Part shown: positions 1-9,334 of the stretch, in pieces | Numbering within the stretch: the first letter of the stretch is position 1 | Layout of the letters: every line of letters begins with the position of its first letter | Origin: Pseudomonadota bacterium | GTDB taxonomy: Bacteria > Desulfobacterota > Desulfovibrionia > Desulfovibrionales > Desulfovibrionaceae | Direction of reading: 5' to 3' | NCBI GenBank assembly: GCA_023433925.1 | Contig: JAEYTO010000041.1 | Span: 1 to 64,000, forward strand | Length of the DNA stretch: 64,000 bases | The notes under the pieces: generated by a model | Told to the model about the DNA's origin: nothing | Database searches by the model: none | The model's input: only the letters and a program-made list of their open reading frames with translations | Program-made: the position numbers and the translations under genes

Positions 1-329
1 CCCAGCAGGTGGCCATCGACGACGTGCGCCGCTCCATCACCTTCTGCAAGCGCACGGGCAATCCGATCCTGGGCGTGGTGGAGAACATGAGCGGCTTCGT
101 CTGCCCGGACTGCGGCAAGCGCCACGAGATCTTCAAGTCCGGCGCGGGCGAGCGGATGGCCGTGGACATGGACGTGCCGTTCCTGGGCCGCATCCCCGTG
201 GACCCGGAGCTGGCCCGCGCCGGCGACGAAGGCTTCGCCTACGTCAAGGTCTACCCCGAGTCCGAGACCTCCAAGGCCATGCAGGACATCGTCAGGCCCA
301 TGCTGGACATGCAGCCCGTCACGGCCTGA
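1..329 (+). CDS. Mrp/ApbC (NBP35-family) P-loop ATPase, C-terminal part
   Basis: This is the 3' end of a gene that begins before the window; the frame is open from the first bases. The visible 108 residues carry the family signatures DVRRSITFC and ILGVVENMSGF, followed by CPDCG, a CxxC-type pair that in Mrp/Nbp35 proteins helps bind a bridging 4Fe-4S cluster. Near the end lies FLGRIPVDPELARAGDEG, the usual 'G.IP.DP....D.G' segment of the family. Such proteins act as scaffolds or carriers in Fe-S cluster assembly. The N-terminal deviant Walker A motif is not visible. A strong terminator follows the stop codon, so this is probably the last gene of its transcript. Confidence 0.9.
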   Translation, partial: QQVAIDDVRRSITFCKRTGNPILGVVENMSGFVCPDCGKRHEIFKSGAGERMAVDMDVPFLGRIPVDPELARAGDEGFAYVKVYPESETSKAMQDIVRPMLDMQPVTA

Positions 330-360
330 TCCCGACTCGATTGAGCCGAGCAAGTACCGA

Positions 361-387
361 GGGGGCGCTTCAAGCGCCCCCTTTCTC
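361..387 (+). terminator. Rho-independent terminator after the Mrp-type ATPase
   Basis: The stem GGGGGCGC pairs with GCGCCCCC around a short TTCAA loop and is followed by CTTTCTCTT. It lies about 30 bp past the stop codon. It also separates this gene from the convergent alr gene. Confidence 0.75.
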
Positions 388-404
388 TTGCCGCGCCCCG
401 ACCG

Positions 405-1532
405 TCAGGCGCTCGCGTACACTCGTCGGTTCAGCCCCAGGATGCAGAAAACCTCGTAGGAGATGGTGCCCCACCAGCCGGCCAGCTCCTCGGGCGTGAT
501 GCGCTTGTCATCCTTGCCGCCCAGCAGCCAGACCGTGTCGCCTGGACGCACGTCCTCGCGGCCGGTGATGTCCAGGGCTGTGAGCTGCATGCACACGCGC
601 CCGACGATGGGAGCACGGCCGCCCGGCAGCCAGACCTGCCCCCTGTTGGACAGGCTACGGCTGAAGCCGTCGGCATAGCCGGCTGCCATGACGGCCACGC
701 GCATGTCGCGCGGCGCGGTGAAGGTCCGGCCATAGCTGACGGCGCCGCCTCTGGGCAGGTCGTGCACGTCCAAAATGCGGGTCGTCACGTGCATGGCCGG
801 CTTGAGGGGCCGCCCCAGCTCCTCGCGGCTGGTGCCCAGGAACGGGTTGGACCCGTAGAGCGAGATGCCGGGCCGCTGGAGGTCGAAGTGCAGCTCGGGG
901 AAGCCCAGGATGCCGGCCGAATTGCACAGATTGGCCGCGAAGCGCAGGCCCGCCGCCGACAGCCTGCTGATGATGGCGCGGAACCGTCCGGCCTGGGCCT
1001 GCACGTACTCCATGCCGCCGTCCTCGTCGGCCGTGGCCAGGTGCGAGGTGACCAGTTCCAGGCACAGGTTGGGTGAGCGGCCCAGGAAATTGATGATGCG
1101 CTCCATGTCGGCCTCGCCGAAGCCCAGGCGGGACATGCCCGTGTCGAACTTGAGCGCCAGGCGCGCCGTGCGGCCGGCGTGCGCCGCGGCATCCTGAAGT
1201 CTCTCCAACTGCTCGAAACGGCCGCACAAGGCGATGATGTCGTGGGCGACCGCCGCGGCGCAATCCTCGGGGTCCAGCGGGCCGAGAAGGGATACGATGC
1301 GGCTGGCCGGCCCGGCCTGGCGCAAGGCAACCGACTCGGCCAGGCTCCCCACGCAGAACGTGTCCGCTCCGGCGTCTGCCAGGGCCCTGGCCACGGGCGC
1401 CAGTCCATGGCCGTAGGCATCCGCCTTGACAACCGGCATGAGCCTGGCGGCCTTGCTACGCAGGAAATGGTAGTTGTCCACTATGCGTCCGAGGTCGATG
1501 CCGACCTCAAGCATGTTCCAGGGAATGCTCAT
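405..1532 (-). CDS. alr: Alanine racemase
   Basis: PLP-dependent enzyme that interconverts L- and D-alanine, supplying D-Ala for peptidoglycan. The PLP lysine sits in VVKADAYGHG (about residue 36). The second catalytic residue, a tyrosine, is in AVSYGRTF near residue 270, and GRVCMQLTALDI matches the conserved C-terminal stretch. The start chosen is the ATG of MSIPWNML, preceded by GCGAGGAGCCC (a good ribosome site), giving 375 aa, the usual length. The frame stays open for another 33 codons upstream, but that part has no family similarity. The gene converges on the Mrp-type gene and diverges from lptD. Confidence 0.93.
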   Translation of the reverse strand: MSIPWNMLEVGIDLGRIVDNYHFLRSKAARLMPVVKADAYGHGLAPVARALADAGADTFCVGSLAESVALRQAGPASRIVSLLGPLDPEDCAAAVAHDIIALCGRFEQLERLQDAAAHAGRTARLALKFDTGMSRLGFGEADMERIINFLGRSPNLCLELVTSHLATADEDGGMEYVQAQAGRFRAIISRLSAAGLRFAANLCNSAGILGFPELHFDLQRPGISLYGSNPFLGTSREELGRPLKPAMHVTTRILDVHDLPRGGAVSYGRTFTAPRDMRVAVMAAGYADGFSRSLSNRGQVWLPGGRAPIVGRVCMQLTALDITGREDVRPGDTVWLLGGKDDKRITPEELAGWWGTISYEVFCILGLNRRVYASA

Positions 1533-1755
1533 GGGCTCCTCGCTGGCCTGTGATGACCCCGCGGCGGCGGGCGGCAGGTTTGTACCTTCTTCGGCATGAA
1601 AGGGAAAGCCCCGTGGGCCGGACCTTCCCAACGATCGATCCGCGCTGGCGCTTTTGTTTTGAAGCGTAGTATGCTACCCGGCGATCACCGCCCGCTGAAC
1701 CAGGGCTCAACATTTGGACGCGCGTGTCCGACCATATGGGAACCATCTCCGCCGC

Positions 1756-4179
1756 ATGACCCCAAGCTACCCGCCTCCCACGACTCCCCTCATAAGAGGC
1801 GGCCTGGCGCTAATCCTGTGCATGCTGCTCCTTGCGCTGCTTGGCCTCGATGCAGCCGCCCAGCCCCTGCGGGTCGAAGGCATCGACGAAGTCATCCCCT
1901 CGGAGGACGGCCGCCAGATATATGAAAGCCGCCGCTGGCGGCTCACGGCCGAGAGCATGGCCGCCGACCACGATGCCGAGATCGTGGACGCCGCGGGCGA
2001 CGTGCTCGTGCGCAGCGGGGACGATTACCTGCGTGCTGACTTCGCGCGCTACTTCCACTTTTCGGAGTGGATCTACCTGCACGGCAACGTCCAGGTGCGC
2101 TTCGACAAATACTACTTCGAGGCCGAAGAGGCCGAGTTCGACCTGCGCAACCGCGTGGGCTGGATGAAGCGCGGACGGATCATCACCGAGGATCCCAGCA
2201 TCTTCATAAGCGGCGAGCGCATCGAGAAGAAGGGAGACCTGGAGTACGTATTCGCCTCGGCCGAGATAACCGCCTGCGAGGACGACCCCTCGGCCTGGTC
2301 CCTCAAGGTCAGCAGCGCCACGATCAACCAGGACGACACCGCCACGCTGTGGAACCCCAGGCTGCGCATCCTGGATGTACCCGTCTTCTACCTGCCCTGG
2401 CTCATGCTCCCCATTCAGACCAAGCGTGAATCCGGCCTGCTTTTCCCGGACGCGGGCACGAGCACCAGGGACGGCGCGACGTTCTTGCAGCCCATCTATT
2501 TCGTCATCGACGACGAGAATGATCTGACGCTCACCGAATACTACATGAGCAAGCGCGGCGTCATGCAGGATCTGGAGTTCCGCTCCAGGCCCAACTCGCT
2601 GACAAAGCTCTGGCTGCGCGGGAGCTGGCTCGACGACAAGATCACGGCCCCCACCAAGGCGCAAGAGAACGACCAGTTCGACGACGACGGCCTCATCAGA
2701 CCCAACGCGAACCGCTACTGGGCGCGCGGCATGTTCGATGGCTACCTGCTCGACCCGGACTGGAATCTCAAGATCGACGTGGACTACGTCTCGGACCAGA
2801 ACTATCTGCGCGAGTTCAGATCGGGCAGGATCGGCTATAACAACAGCCGCAACACGCTCCTGCGCGAGTTCGGCCGGGACATCGACACCAGGGACAGCCT
2901 GACCCGATCCTCGGCCCTGCTCATCTCGCGGCAGTACGACGACTACGGGATCAACTTGAAGACTGTCTACACCCAGAACCTAGCCTACATGAACGACAAC
3001 CTCGACCCGGCGGACAACCCGACCACGCAGCGTTTGCCGGAGTTGAGCGCTTTCGCGTACAGGGAGCACATCGGAGACACGCCTTTCGAGTGGGAAGCCG
3101 AGAGTTCGCTGGTCAACTTCTGGCGCCGCAGGGGTACCACGGGCACGCGCCTGGATGTGCACCCGCGGGTCAGCCTGCCCCTGACCAGCCGCTACGGTTC
3201 CGTCATCCCCAGTGTCGGGTGGCGCCAGACCGCCTACAGCATCGACAAATACGAGGCCGTGGACGGCACGGGGGATGTCTCCGGCGATCCGGACGTCACG
3301 CAGCCGACTTCAGGGGACGACTACCTGAGCCGGGGCCTGCCCGACGTGACGATCACCTCCATGACCGAGTTCTCGCGGACCTTCGGACTCTCCGCTCCCC
3401 CCGAGGTCTCCATGGACAACGCGGGCGAGGCGTCCTGGACCAGGCTGAGGCACACGCTCCAGCCGCGCGTGGACTACACATGGATTCCCGATGTCGACCA
3501 GGACGACCTTCCCGTGTTCGACCAGATGGACCGCATCGAGCAGACCTCCGCCCTGCGCTATTCGCTGACGAACATCTTCGACCGCAAGCGACAGGCGGTT
3601 GTTCTGGCCCCGCAGGAGGGCAACTATTACCTGCCCCAGGAAGTAGTGGACTACCGCCAGTTCTTCCGCCTGCGCGTGGAGCAGTTCTATGATTTCGTCG
3701 AACAGGAACGCACCGATCTCCTGGATCGCTACCCGCGTCGCCCCTTCTCGGACGTGGAGATCGAAGCCACCATCTATCCCGAAAACTTTATCAGCCTGTC
3801 GAGCAGCACCTTCATCTCGCCCTACGAGGCGGACATCACGGAGCACGAGCATTGGCTGACCCTGTATTACAAGGAGCAGGCCAGCCTGCGCTTCGGGCTC
3901 GACGTCCTGGAGGACGTGGACACCTACCAGCGCCGCAATGACGAGCGGCTGCGCACGGTGACCCTGGGCGGCACGCTCCACCTGGTGCGCGACTGGATCC
4001 TGGACGCGCGCTATCAGTACGACCTGCTGCGCGACAAGGACGTGGAAAAGGAGGTCGCCCTGACCTACAGGCATCACTGCTTCGACTTCCAGGTCATCTA
4101 CTTCGACGACAACTTCGAGCGCTCCTTCACCTTCCGCATCAACCTCCTGGGGCTCAGCACGCCTTCGGTGAGCATCTGA
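1756..4179 (+). CDS. lptD: LPS-assembly outer-membrane protein LptD
   Basis: Outer-membrane beta-barrel that with LptE inserts lipopolysaccharide into the outer leaflet. The ATG start gives 807 aa with a signal peptide (hydrophobic core near residues 15-32, probable cleavage after DAAA). The OstA/LptA-like periplasmic domain occupies roughly residues 40-230, followed by the long barrel with alternating aromatic strands and a terminal strand ending PSVSI. Two isolated cysteines, one in ITACEDD near residue 175 and one in YRHHCFDF near residue 775, are positioned like the inter-domain disulfide pair of the family. An in-frame TTG 42 nt upstream is possible but adds no recognisable sequence. mutL follows after 10 bp, so the two are probably co-transcribed. 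Confidence 0.88.
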   Translation: MTPSYPPPTTPLIRGGLALILCMLLLALLGLDAAAQPLRVEGIDEVIPSEDGRQIYESRRWRLTAESMAADHDAEIVDAAGDVLVRSGDDYLRADFARYFHFSEWIYLHGNVQVRFDKYYFEAEEAEFDLRNRVGWMKRGRIITEDPSIFISGERIEKKGDLEYVFASAEITACEDDPSAWSLKVSSATINQDDTATLWNPRLRILDVPVFYLPWLMLPIQTKRESGLLFPDAGTSTRDGATFLQPIYFVIDDENDLTLTEYYMSKRGVMQDLEFRSRPNSLTKLWLRGSWLDDKITAPTKAQENDQFDDDGLIRPNANRYWARGMFDGYLLDPDWNLKIDVDYVSDQNYLREFRSGRIGYNNSRNTLLREFGRDIDTRDSLTRSSALLISRQYDDYGINLKTVYTQNLAYMNDNLDPADNPTTQRLPELSAFAYREHIGDTPFEWEAESSLVNFWRRRGTTGTRLDVHPRVSLPLTSRYGSVIPSVGWRQTAYSIDKYEAVDGTGDVSGDPDVTQPTSGDDYLSRGLPDVTITSMTEFSRTFGLSAPPEVSMDNAGEASWTRLRHTLQPRVDYTWIPDVDQDDLPVFDQMDRIEQTSALRYSLTNIFDRKRQAVVLAPQEGNYYLPQEVVDYRQFFRLRVEQFYDFVEQERTDLLDRYPRRPFSDVEIEATIYPENFISLSSSTFISPYEADITEHEHWLTLYYKEQASLRFGLDVLEDVDTYQRRNDERLRTVTLGGTLHLVRDWILDARYQYDLLRDKDVEKEVALTYRHHCFDFQVIYFDDNFERSFTFRINLLGLSTPSVSI

Positions 4180-4189
4180 CGGAGGGGAC

Positions 4190-6097
4190 ATGACCGCAAG
4201 GCAGCCCATACGCATCCTGCCCCCGGAGCTCGCGGATCAGATCGCGGCCGGCGAAGTCGTGGAGCGGCCGGCGAGCGTGGTCAAGGAGCTTGTGGAGAAC
4301 AGCCTGGACGCCGGCGCGACCCGCGTGGACGTGACCATCGAGCGCGGCGGCCAAGGCCTCGTGCTCGTGCAGGACGACGGCTGGGGCATGCCGCCCGAGG
4401 AGCTGGAGCTGGCCGTGACCCGCCACGCCACGAGCAAGATCGGCCGCGTGGACGACCTCTTCGCCATCCGCAGCTTCGGCTTCCGCGGCGAGGCCCTGCC
4501 GAGCATCGCCTCGGTCAGCAGGCTGCGCGTGGCCAGCCTCGCCACGGGCCGGCAAGAGGCCTGGTCCATCGGCGTGGAGGCCGGGCGGATCACCGGGCAA
4601 GGTCCCGATGCGTTGGCCTGCGGCACGCGCATCGAGGTGCGTGATATCTTCTTCAACGTCCCGGCGCGGCTCAAGTTCCTCAAGGCCCAGGCCACGGAAG
4701 CCAGGCGTTGCCAGGAGATCGTGGCCCGCCTGGCCCTCGCGCATCCGTCCGTGGCCTTGGGCTTCACCTCCGACGGCCGCACGCTGCTGCGCTTTCCGCC
4801 CGGCCAGGATTTGGCCCGCAGGCTGGCCGAGATCTGGCCGCCCCAGGTCCGCGAAGGCCTGACGTCCTTCGACTTCAGCCTGCATGGCGTGCGCGCGCGC
4901 GGCCTGGCCGGCTCTCCCGAGGCCGCCCAGGCCAAGGGCGACCGCATGCTCTTCTACGTCAACGGCAGGCCCGTGCAGGACCGGCTGCTGGTGTCCTGCG
5001 TGCGCCAAGCCTACTCGGGCCGCCTGCTCTCGCGCGAATATCCGCAAATCGTGCTCTTCCTGGACCTGCCGCCCGAGGAAGTGGACGTGAACGTGCACCC
5101 GGCCAAGCTGGAGGTGCGTTTCCGGGACGAGTCCGCCGTGTTCGCGGTCATCCGTCGCGCCCTTCTCCAGGCGCTGGAGGCGGATCCAGCCGTCAGGGCG
5201 GGCCAGGCCGACGCGCTACGCGAGCCGGCCGTGCCGTTCGGCGGAACTTCAGCCGATGCGCGGGGCCTGGCCAAGTTCCCGAGCTACCGGGAGTTCACGG
5301 CCACCGAGGGACGCCAGGCGGAACTGGGCATCCCCCCCCCGCCCGCGAGCGCAGGCGGCGGCACTGGCCAGCCATTTATCCGGCACTGGCCGCCCTCGGA
5401 AAGCGAGAGCGATCCGTGGCGCGAGAACCGCGCGCAGGCCCGTGGCGATACGCCCCACACTGGAGAGCATTCGGCGGACAGCCCGCGGCCGTTCGCCCAG
5501 GCAGAACCCGCGAGCGAGCCGCACGTCGCCGCCTCCATGCCCGGCGGCCCGGCATACCTGGGCCAGGTGGCCGACACCTATCTCGTTCTGCGCCTGCCCG
5601 ACGGCGGCCTGGGGCTCCTGGACCAGCACGCGGCCCACGAGCGAGTGCTCTACGCACGCCATGCGCTCATGGGCGGCATGGGCCAGGGGCGGCACCTGGC
5701 CGTGCCTCTGGAAATGCCATTGCACCCCACGGAGCAGGCCAGGCTGGACGAGCTGTGGCCCGATTTCCAGGGCCTTGGATTCGCCCTGCGCAGATCCAGG
5801 CCAGACCTGCTGGAGGTCACGGCCGTACCCGTGAGCCTGGAGCCGGCCAGAGCCAGAGAGCTGCTGCGCGAGGCATTGGCGGGCCAGACCGGTCCAGCCG
5901 GCACGCTCCATGAGCTTTGGGCGCTCCTCTCCTGCAAGGCCGCCATCAAGGCCGGCCAGCCTCTGGCTCCGGCCGAGGCCCTGGCCCTGCTCTCCGAATG
6001 GGCCGCCACGCCCGAGCGCGACTTCTGCCCGCACGGCCGTCCCGTCCTGGTGAGCCTGGGGAAGAAGGACTTGGAGAAACTCTTCAAGCGCAGCTAG
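4190..6097 (+). CDS. mutL: DNA mismatch repair protein MutL
   Basis: GHKL-type ATPase that couples MutS mismatch recognition to strand processing. The N-terminal motifs are intact: IAAGEVVERPASVVKELVEN (motif I, with the catalytic Glu), DDGWGM (motif II) and GFRGEALPSIASV (motif III). A poorly conserved linker spans roughly residues 330-450. The dimerisation domain follows, with YLVLRLPDGG and LLDQHAAHER. The start is preceded by CGGAGGGGAC. A run of nine C lies in the linker (5332-5340), where a one-base slip would remove the C-terminal domain. No clear endonuclease motif DQHAxxExxxxE was confirmed by eye. The length of 635 aa is normal. Confidence 0.93.
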   Translation: MTARQPIRILPPELADQIAAGEVVERPASVVKELVENSLDAGATRVDVTIERGGQGLVLVQDDGWGMPPEELELAVTRHATSKIGRVDDLFAIRSFGFRGEALPSIASVSRLRVASLATGRQEAWSIGVEAGRITGQGPDALACGTRIEVRDIFFNVPARLKFLKAQATEARRCQEIVARLALAHPSVALGFTSDGRTLLRFPPGQDLARRLAEIWPPQVREGLTSFDFSLHGVRARGLAGSPEAAQAKGDRMLFYVNGRPVQDRLLVSCVRQAYSGRLLSREYPQIVLFLDLPPEEVDVNVHPAKLEVRFRDESAVFAVIRRALLQALEADPAVRAGQADALREPAVPFGGTSADARGLAKFPSYREFTATEGRQAELGIPPPPASAGGGTGQPFIRHWPPSESESDPWRENRAQARGDTPHTGEHSADSPRPFAQAEPASEPHVAASMPGGPAYLGQVADTYLVLRLPDGGLGLLDQHAAHERVLYARHALMGGMGQGRHLAVPLEMPLHPTEQARLDELWPDFQGLGFALRRSRPDLLEVTAVPVSLEPARARELLREALAGQTGPAGTLHELWALLSCKAAIKAGQPLAPAEALALLSEWAATPERDFCPHGRPVLVSLGKKDLEKLFKRS

Positions 6098-6328
6098 GCC
6101 CAGCGGAACGCTTACCGCTCCCCTTTGCGGAGCCAAGCCTCCCGATTCATTCATCCACGCGGCACGGATCGCCCTTGACCGGCACGGCGCATTGGCGGGC
6201 GGATCCCAAATGCCTCATTGCCGCCGCAGGGACGATGCATGAAAGCAGCAGGAATGAGGGCGATACACGTGAGTCCAGGCAGTTGCAGCCGGCAAATGGC
6301 GGCTCGTCGGAGATAGCCGGGAAAGCAA

Positions 6329-6366
6329 ACAGGGGCATCCCTTCGCGGACGCCCCTGTGCTTTTTG
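6329..6366 (+). terminator. Rho-independent terminator downstream of mutL
   Basis: ACAGGGGC pairs with GCCCCTGT and is followed by GCTTTTTG. It sits between the convergent mutL and hldD genes. On the minus strand the hairpin is followed by a weaker T-rich stretch, so it may also serve hldD. Confidence 0.75.
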
Positions 6367-6385
6367 ATCGTATGAAAAACAGAAC

Positions 6386-7372
6386 CTAGTTGCCCAGGTA
6401 CGGATCATCCTTGGCCAGGTAGTTCCGCACGTAGTCGGCCACGCCGTCCTCCAGCGAGGTGAACTCCTTGTGGTAGCCCGCCCGGCGCAGCTTCTCCATG
6501 GGCGCTTCGGTGAAGTACTGGTACTTGCCGCGCAGGATCTCGGGCATGTCCGTGTACTCGATGACCGGCTCCTTGCCCATGGCCGCGAAAACGGCCCGCG
6601 CCAGGTCGTTCCAGGTGCGCGCCTTGCCGTGGCCCACGTTGAAGATGCCGTTCACCTCGGGATGCTCCAGGAGCCAGGCCATGACCTCCAGGCAGTCCTT
6701 GACGTAGATGAAGTCGCGCATCTGGCCGCCGTCCGGGAACTCGGGCTTGTAGGACCTGAACAGCCTCATCTTGCCTCCGTCCGGGCCGCTCGCGCCGATC
6801 TGGGCGAAGGCCTTGCAGATGACGCTCTTCATGTCGGCCTTGTGGTACTCGTTGGGGCCGTAGACGTTGAAGAACTTGAGGCTGGCCATTTTGTCCATGA
6901 GCCCGCCGCGCAGGGCCCACAGGTCCACGAGCTGCTTGGAGTAGCCGTACATGTTGAGCGGCTTGAGCCTAGGCGTGGACTCGTGCTCGTCCGAGAAACC
7001 GAGCCCGCCGTCGCCGTAGGTCGCCGCGCTGGAAGCGTTGATGAAGCGGATGCCGCGCTCGGCGGCGTAGCGCAAGAGCACCTGCGTGTAGCGATAGTTG
7101 TTGTCCATGAGGTAGTCGGCGTCGCGCTCGGTGGTCGAGGAGCAGGCGCCCATGTGGATGATGGCCTTGGCGTGCAGGTCCTCGTCGCCCATGACGAGCT
7201 TGAGGAACTCCTGCTTGTGGATGTAGTCGCGGTAGGTCAGGTTGACCAGATTCTTCCACTTCTCGCTTTCGGCCAGGTTGTCCACCACAAGGATGTCGAC
7301 GATGCCCATCTGGTTGAGCTTCCAGACCATGGCGCTGCCGATGAAACCGGCGCCGCCGGTGACAATGTACAT
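6386..7372 (-). CDS. hldD: ADP-L-glycero-D-manno-heptose-6-epimerase
   Basis: Short-chain dehydrogenase-type epimerase that makes ADP-L-glycero-D-manno-heptose, the precursor of the LPS inner core. The NADP-binding motif TGGAGFIGSAMVWKLN is at the N-terminus, and the catalytic Tyr-Lys pair is in MYGYSKQLVD. Other family blocks are SSTTERDADY, SSAATYGDG and FFNVYGPNEYHK. The ATG chosen (MYIVTGGAGFIG) has GGAGTCACGTC in front and gives 328 aa, the typical length. The longer frame adds 21 residues without similarity. It is monocistronic by position and divergent from hisH. Confidence 0.93.
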   Translation of the reverse strand: MYIVTGGAGFIGSAMVWKLNQMGIVDILVVDNLAESEKWKNLVNLTYRDYIHKQEFLKLVMGDEDLHAKAIIHMGACSSTTERDADYLMDNNYRYTQVLLRYAAERGIRFINASSAATYGDGGLGFSDEHESTPRLKPLNMYGYSKQLVDLWALRGGLMDKMASLKFFNVYGPNEYHKADMKSVICKAFAQIGASGPDGGKMRLFRSYKPEFPDGGQMRDFIYVKDCLEVMAWLLEHPEVNGIFNVGHGKARTWNDLARAVFAAMGKEPVIEYTDMPEILRGKYQYFTEAPMEKLRRAGYHKEFTSLEDGVADYVRNYLAKDDPYLGN

Positions 7373-7562
7373 GACGTGACTCCAATTGGATGCGGATTGC
7401 TCGATAAATGTGCCCAGACCCGGTACATAACGCACTAAGCCCCGCTTTCCAACCGTCTTTCCCGCGGCAAGACCGCCAAGGAAGCTTGTCTTGGCTTGAC
7501 GAATATGTTTTTAGAGGACTTCCTCGCTCGTCGTCCAACCCACCCGTCCGGAGGACCGCAGC

Positions 7563-8204
7563 ATGTTGGCCATCCTCGACTATGAAGCCGGAAACCAGAC
7601 CTCGGTGCTCAGGGCTCTGCGCCACCTGGGTATCCCCGGCGAGATCACCCGCGACCCGAAAGCCATCGAGCGCTCGGCGGGCCTCATCTTCCCCGGCGTG
7701 GGCGCGGCCGGCCAGGCCATGGAAAATTTGACCAGAACCGGCCTGGACCAGGTGCTCCGCGCGCAGATCGAGGCGGGCAAGCCGCTCCTGGGCATCTGCG
7801 TGGGCTGCCAGATCCTCCTCGACTACAGCCAGGAGAACGACACGGCCACCCTGGGCATCATCCCGGGCGAGTGCGTGCTCTTCAACCAGGCCTTGACCGA
7901 CGAAAACGGACTGCCTATCCGCGTGCCGCACATGGGCTGGAACTCGGTGCGGCGCAAGGCGCCCTGCGAGCTGTTCGAGGGCATCGACGACGACGCGGAG
8001 TTCTACTTCGTGCACTCCTACTTCCCCAATCCCAAGCCAGGGTACGTGCTGGGCGCCACGACCTACGGCGTGGAGTTCTGCTCGGTGCACGGACGCCGCG
8101 GCCTGTGGGCCGTGCAGTTCCACCCCGAGAAGAGCGGCCGGCCCGGACTGGCCCTGCTGCGCAATTTCTTCAAGTACTGCCAGGGGGCCCAAGGTGCTCA
8201 GTAA
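7563..8204 (+). CDS. hisH: Imidazole glycerol phosphate synthase, glutaminase subunit HisH
   Basis: Class I glutamine amidotransferase that delivers ammonia to HisF in histidine biosynthesis. The nucleophile Cys79 is in LLGICVGCQ, and the His-Glu of the catalytic triad are in VQFHPEKSG near residue 190. PGVGAAGQAM is the usual oxyanion-strand loop region. CCGGAGGACCGCAGC precedes the ATG. The gene overlaps hisF by 11 nt, consistent with translational coupling of the two subunits. The other his genes are not in this window. HisH/HisF paralogues also occur in surface-sugar pathways, but no amidotransferase partner for that route is nearby. Confidence 0.9.
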   Translation: MLAILDYEAGNQTSVLRALRHLGIPGEITRDPKAIERSAGLIFPGVGAAGQAMENLTRTGLDQVLRAQIEAGKPLLGICVGCQILLDYSQENDTATLGIIPGECVLFNQALTDENGLPIRVPHMGWNSVRRKAPCELFEGIDDDAEFYFVHSYFPNPKPGYVLGATTYGVEFCSVHGRRGLWAVQFHPEKSGRPGLALLRNFFKYCQGAQGAQ

Positions 8205-8973
8205 ACGCGTCATCCCCTGCCTGGACGTGCGCGACGGCAGGCTCACCAAGGGCATCAAGTTCAAGGACAACATCGACATCGGCGACCCGGTGGAGACAGC
8301 CAAGCTCTACTACGAGCAAGGCGCGGACGAGATCGTCTTCTACGACATAACCGCCAGCTCCGAGGGCCGCTCCATCATGCTCGACGTGGTGGAGCGAGTG
8401 GCCAGCCAGATCTTCATCCCCTTCTCCGTGGGCGGCGGCATCTCCACGGTGGAGCACATGCGCGCGGTGCTTCTGGCCGGTGCCGAGAAGGTCTCGGTCA
8501 ACTCCGCCGCGGTCAAGAATCCGGACATCATCTCCGAGGGCGCGGCGGCTTTCGGCTCGCAGGCCATCGTCGTGGGCATGGACGTGCTCAAGGTCGAGAA
8601 AAGCGAGCGGATACCCTCGGGCTATGAGATCGTCATTCACGGCGGCCGCAAGCGCATGGGCCTGGACGCCATCGACTGGGCCAAGACCGCCGAGGCTCTG
8701 GGCGCGGGCGAGCTGTGCGTCAACTCCATCGATGCCGACGGCACCAAGGACGGCTATGAGCTGACCCTCACGCGCATGATCTGCGAGGCCGTGAGCATCC
8801 CGGTCATAGCCTCGGGCGGCGCCGGCAACCCGCGGCACATGGTCGAGGCCGTGACCGAAGGCCGGGCCACGGCCGCGCTCATCGCCTCCATCGTGCACTA
8901 CGGCGAGTACACGATTCCCCAGATCAAGGAATACATGGCCGGCAAGGGCGTGAAAGTCCGCACGGTCTGGTAG
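8194..8973 (+). CDS. hisF: Imidazole glycerol phosphate synthase, cyclase subunit HisF
   Basis: TIM-barrel cyclase that forms imidazole glycerol phosphate and AICAR from PRFAR with ammonia from HisH. The first strand carries the catalytic Asp in RVIPCLDVRDGRL, and the second catalytic Asp is in NSIDADGTKDGYEL. Phosphate-binding glycines are visible in FSVGGGIST and IASGGAGNP. A GTG start overlapping hisH is chosen because the protein then begins LSKRVIPCLDV, as in the family. The product is 259 aa, the normal length. Confidence 0.92.
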   Translation: MLSKRVIPCLDVRDGRLTKGIKFKDNIDIGDPVETAKLYYEQGADEIVFYDITASSEGRSIMLDVVERVASQIFIPFSVGGGISTVEHMRAVLLAGAEKVSVNSAAVKNPDIISEGAAAFGSQAIVVGMDVLKVEKSERIPSGYEIVIHGGRKRMGLDAIDWAKTAEALGAGELCVNSIDADGTKDGYELTLTRMICEAVSIPVIASGGAGNPRHMVEAVTEGRATAALIASIVHYGEYTIPQIKEYMAGKGVKVRTVW

Positions 8974-9334
8974 GAACGACATCTCCGGCGGCCGGGCCAA
9001 GCGGGCGGGAAGGCGCGCGTGGACGTTGACGCCTCGGCCACCCGACAGGCAAGGGCTTCGCTGGGCAAAGATGGTCCAAGCCAACATGCTTCGTCGACCT
9101 CCCCATCTTTTCGGAGCGATCCGTTCCAGGACGAACGGATCGCGCCGCGCACGTTGAGACGCCGGAAGCATCTCGCCAGGATCTGAGCGTTCCGGCATAC
9201 AAGCGCCTGGCCGCGCCCTCGCGCCCTTGAGCATGGTCGACGATAAGCCCGCCCATGCGCTGGAGATTCCCTTTCTTTCGTGTAATAAGTGAATCAAAGG
9301 ACGCGGGCATCACCCCGCGGCAAAGGAGGACTCA
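8974..9334. other. Intergenic region between hisF and the E1 pair, with a perfect 11-bp hairpin
   Basis: No credible gene lies in these 361 bp. The main structure is a perfect inverted repeat, GCGATCCGTTC (9116-9126) and GAACGGATCGC (9133-9143), with a six-base loop and no T-run after it. It could be an operator, an RNA structure or part of a processed leader. A strong ribosome site (AAAGGAGGACTCA) ends the region at the next start codon. Confidence 0.5.

Noticed and set aside
8194..8973. HisF as part of a surface-sugar (pseudaminic-type) amidation system
   Set aside because: Sequence and hisH-hisF overlap fit histidine synthesis; no sugar amidotransferase gene lies nearby.
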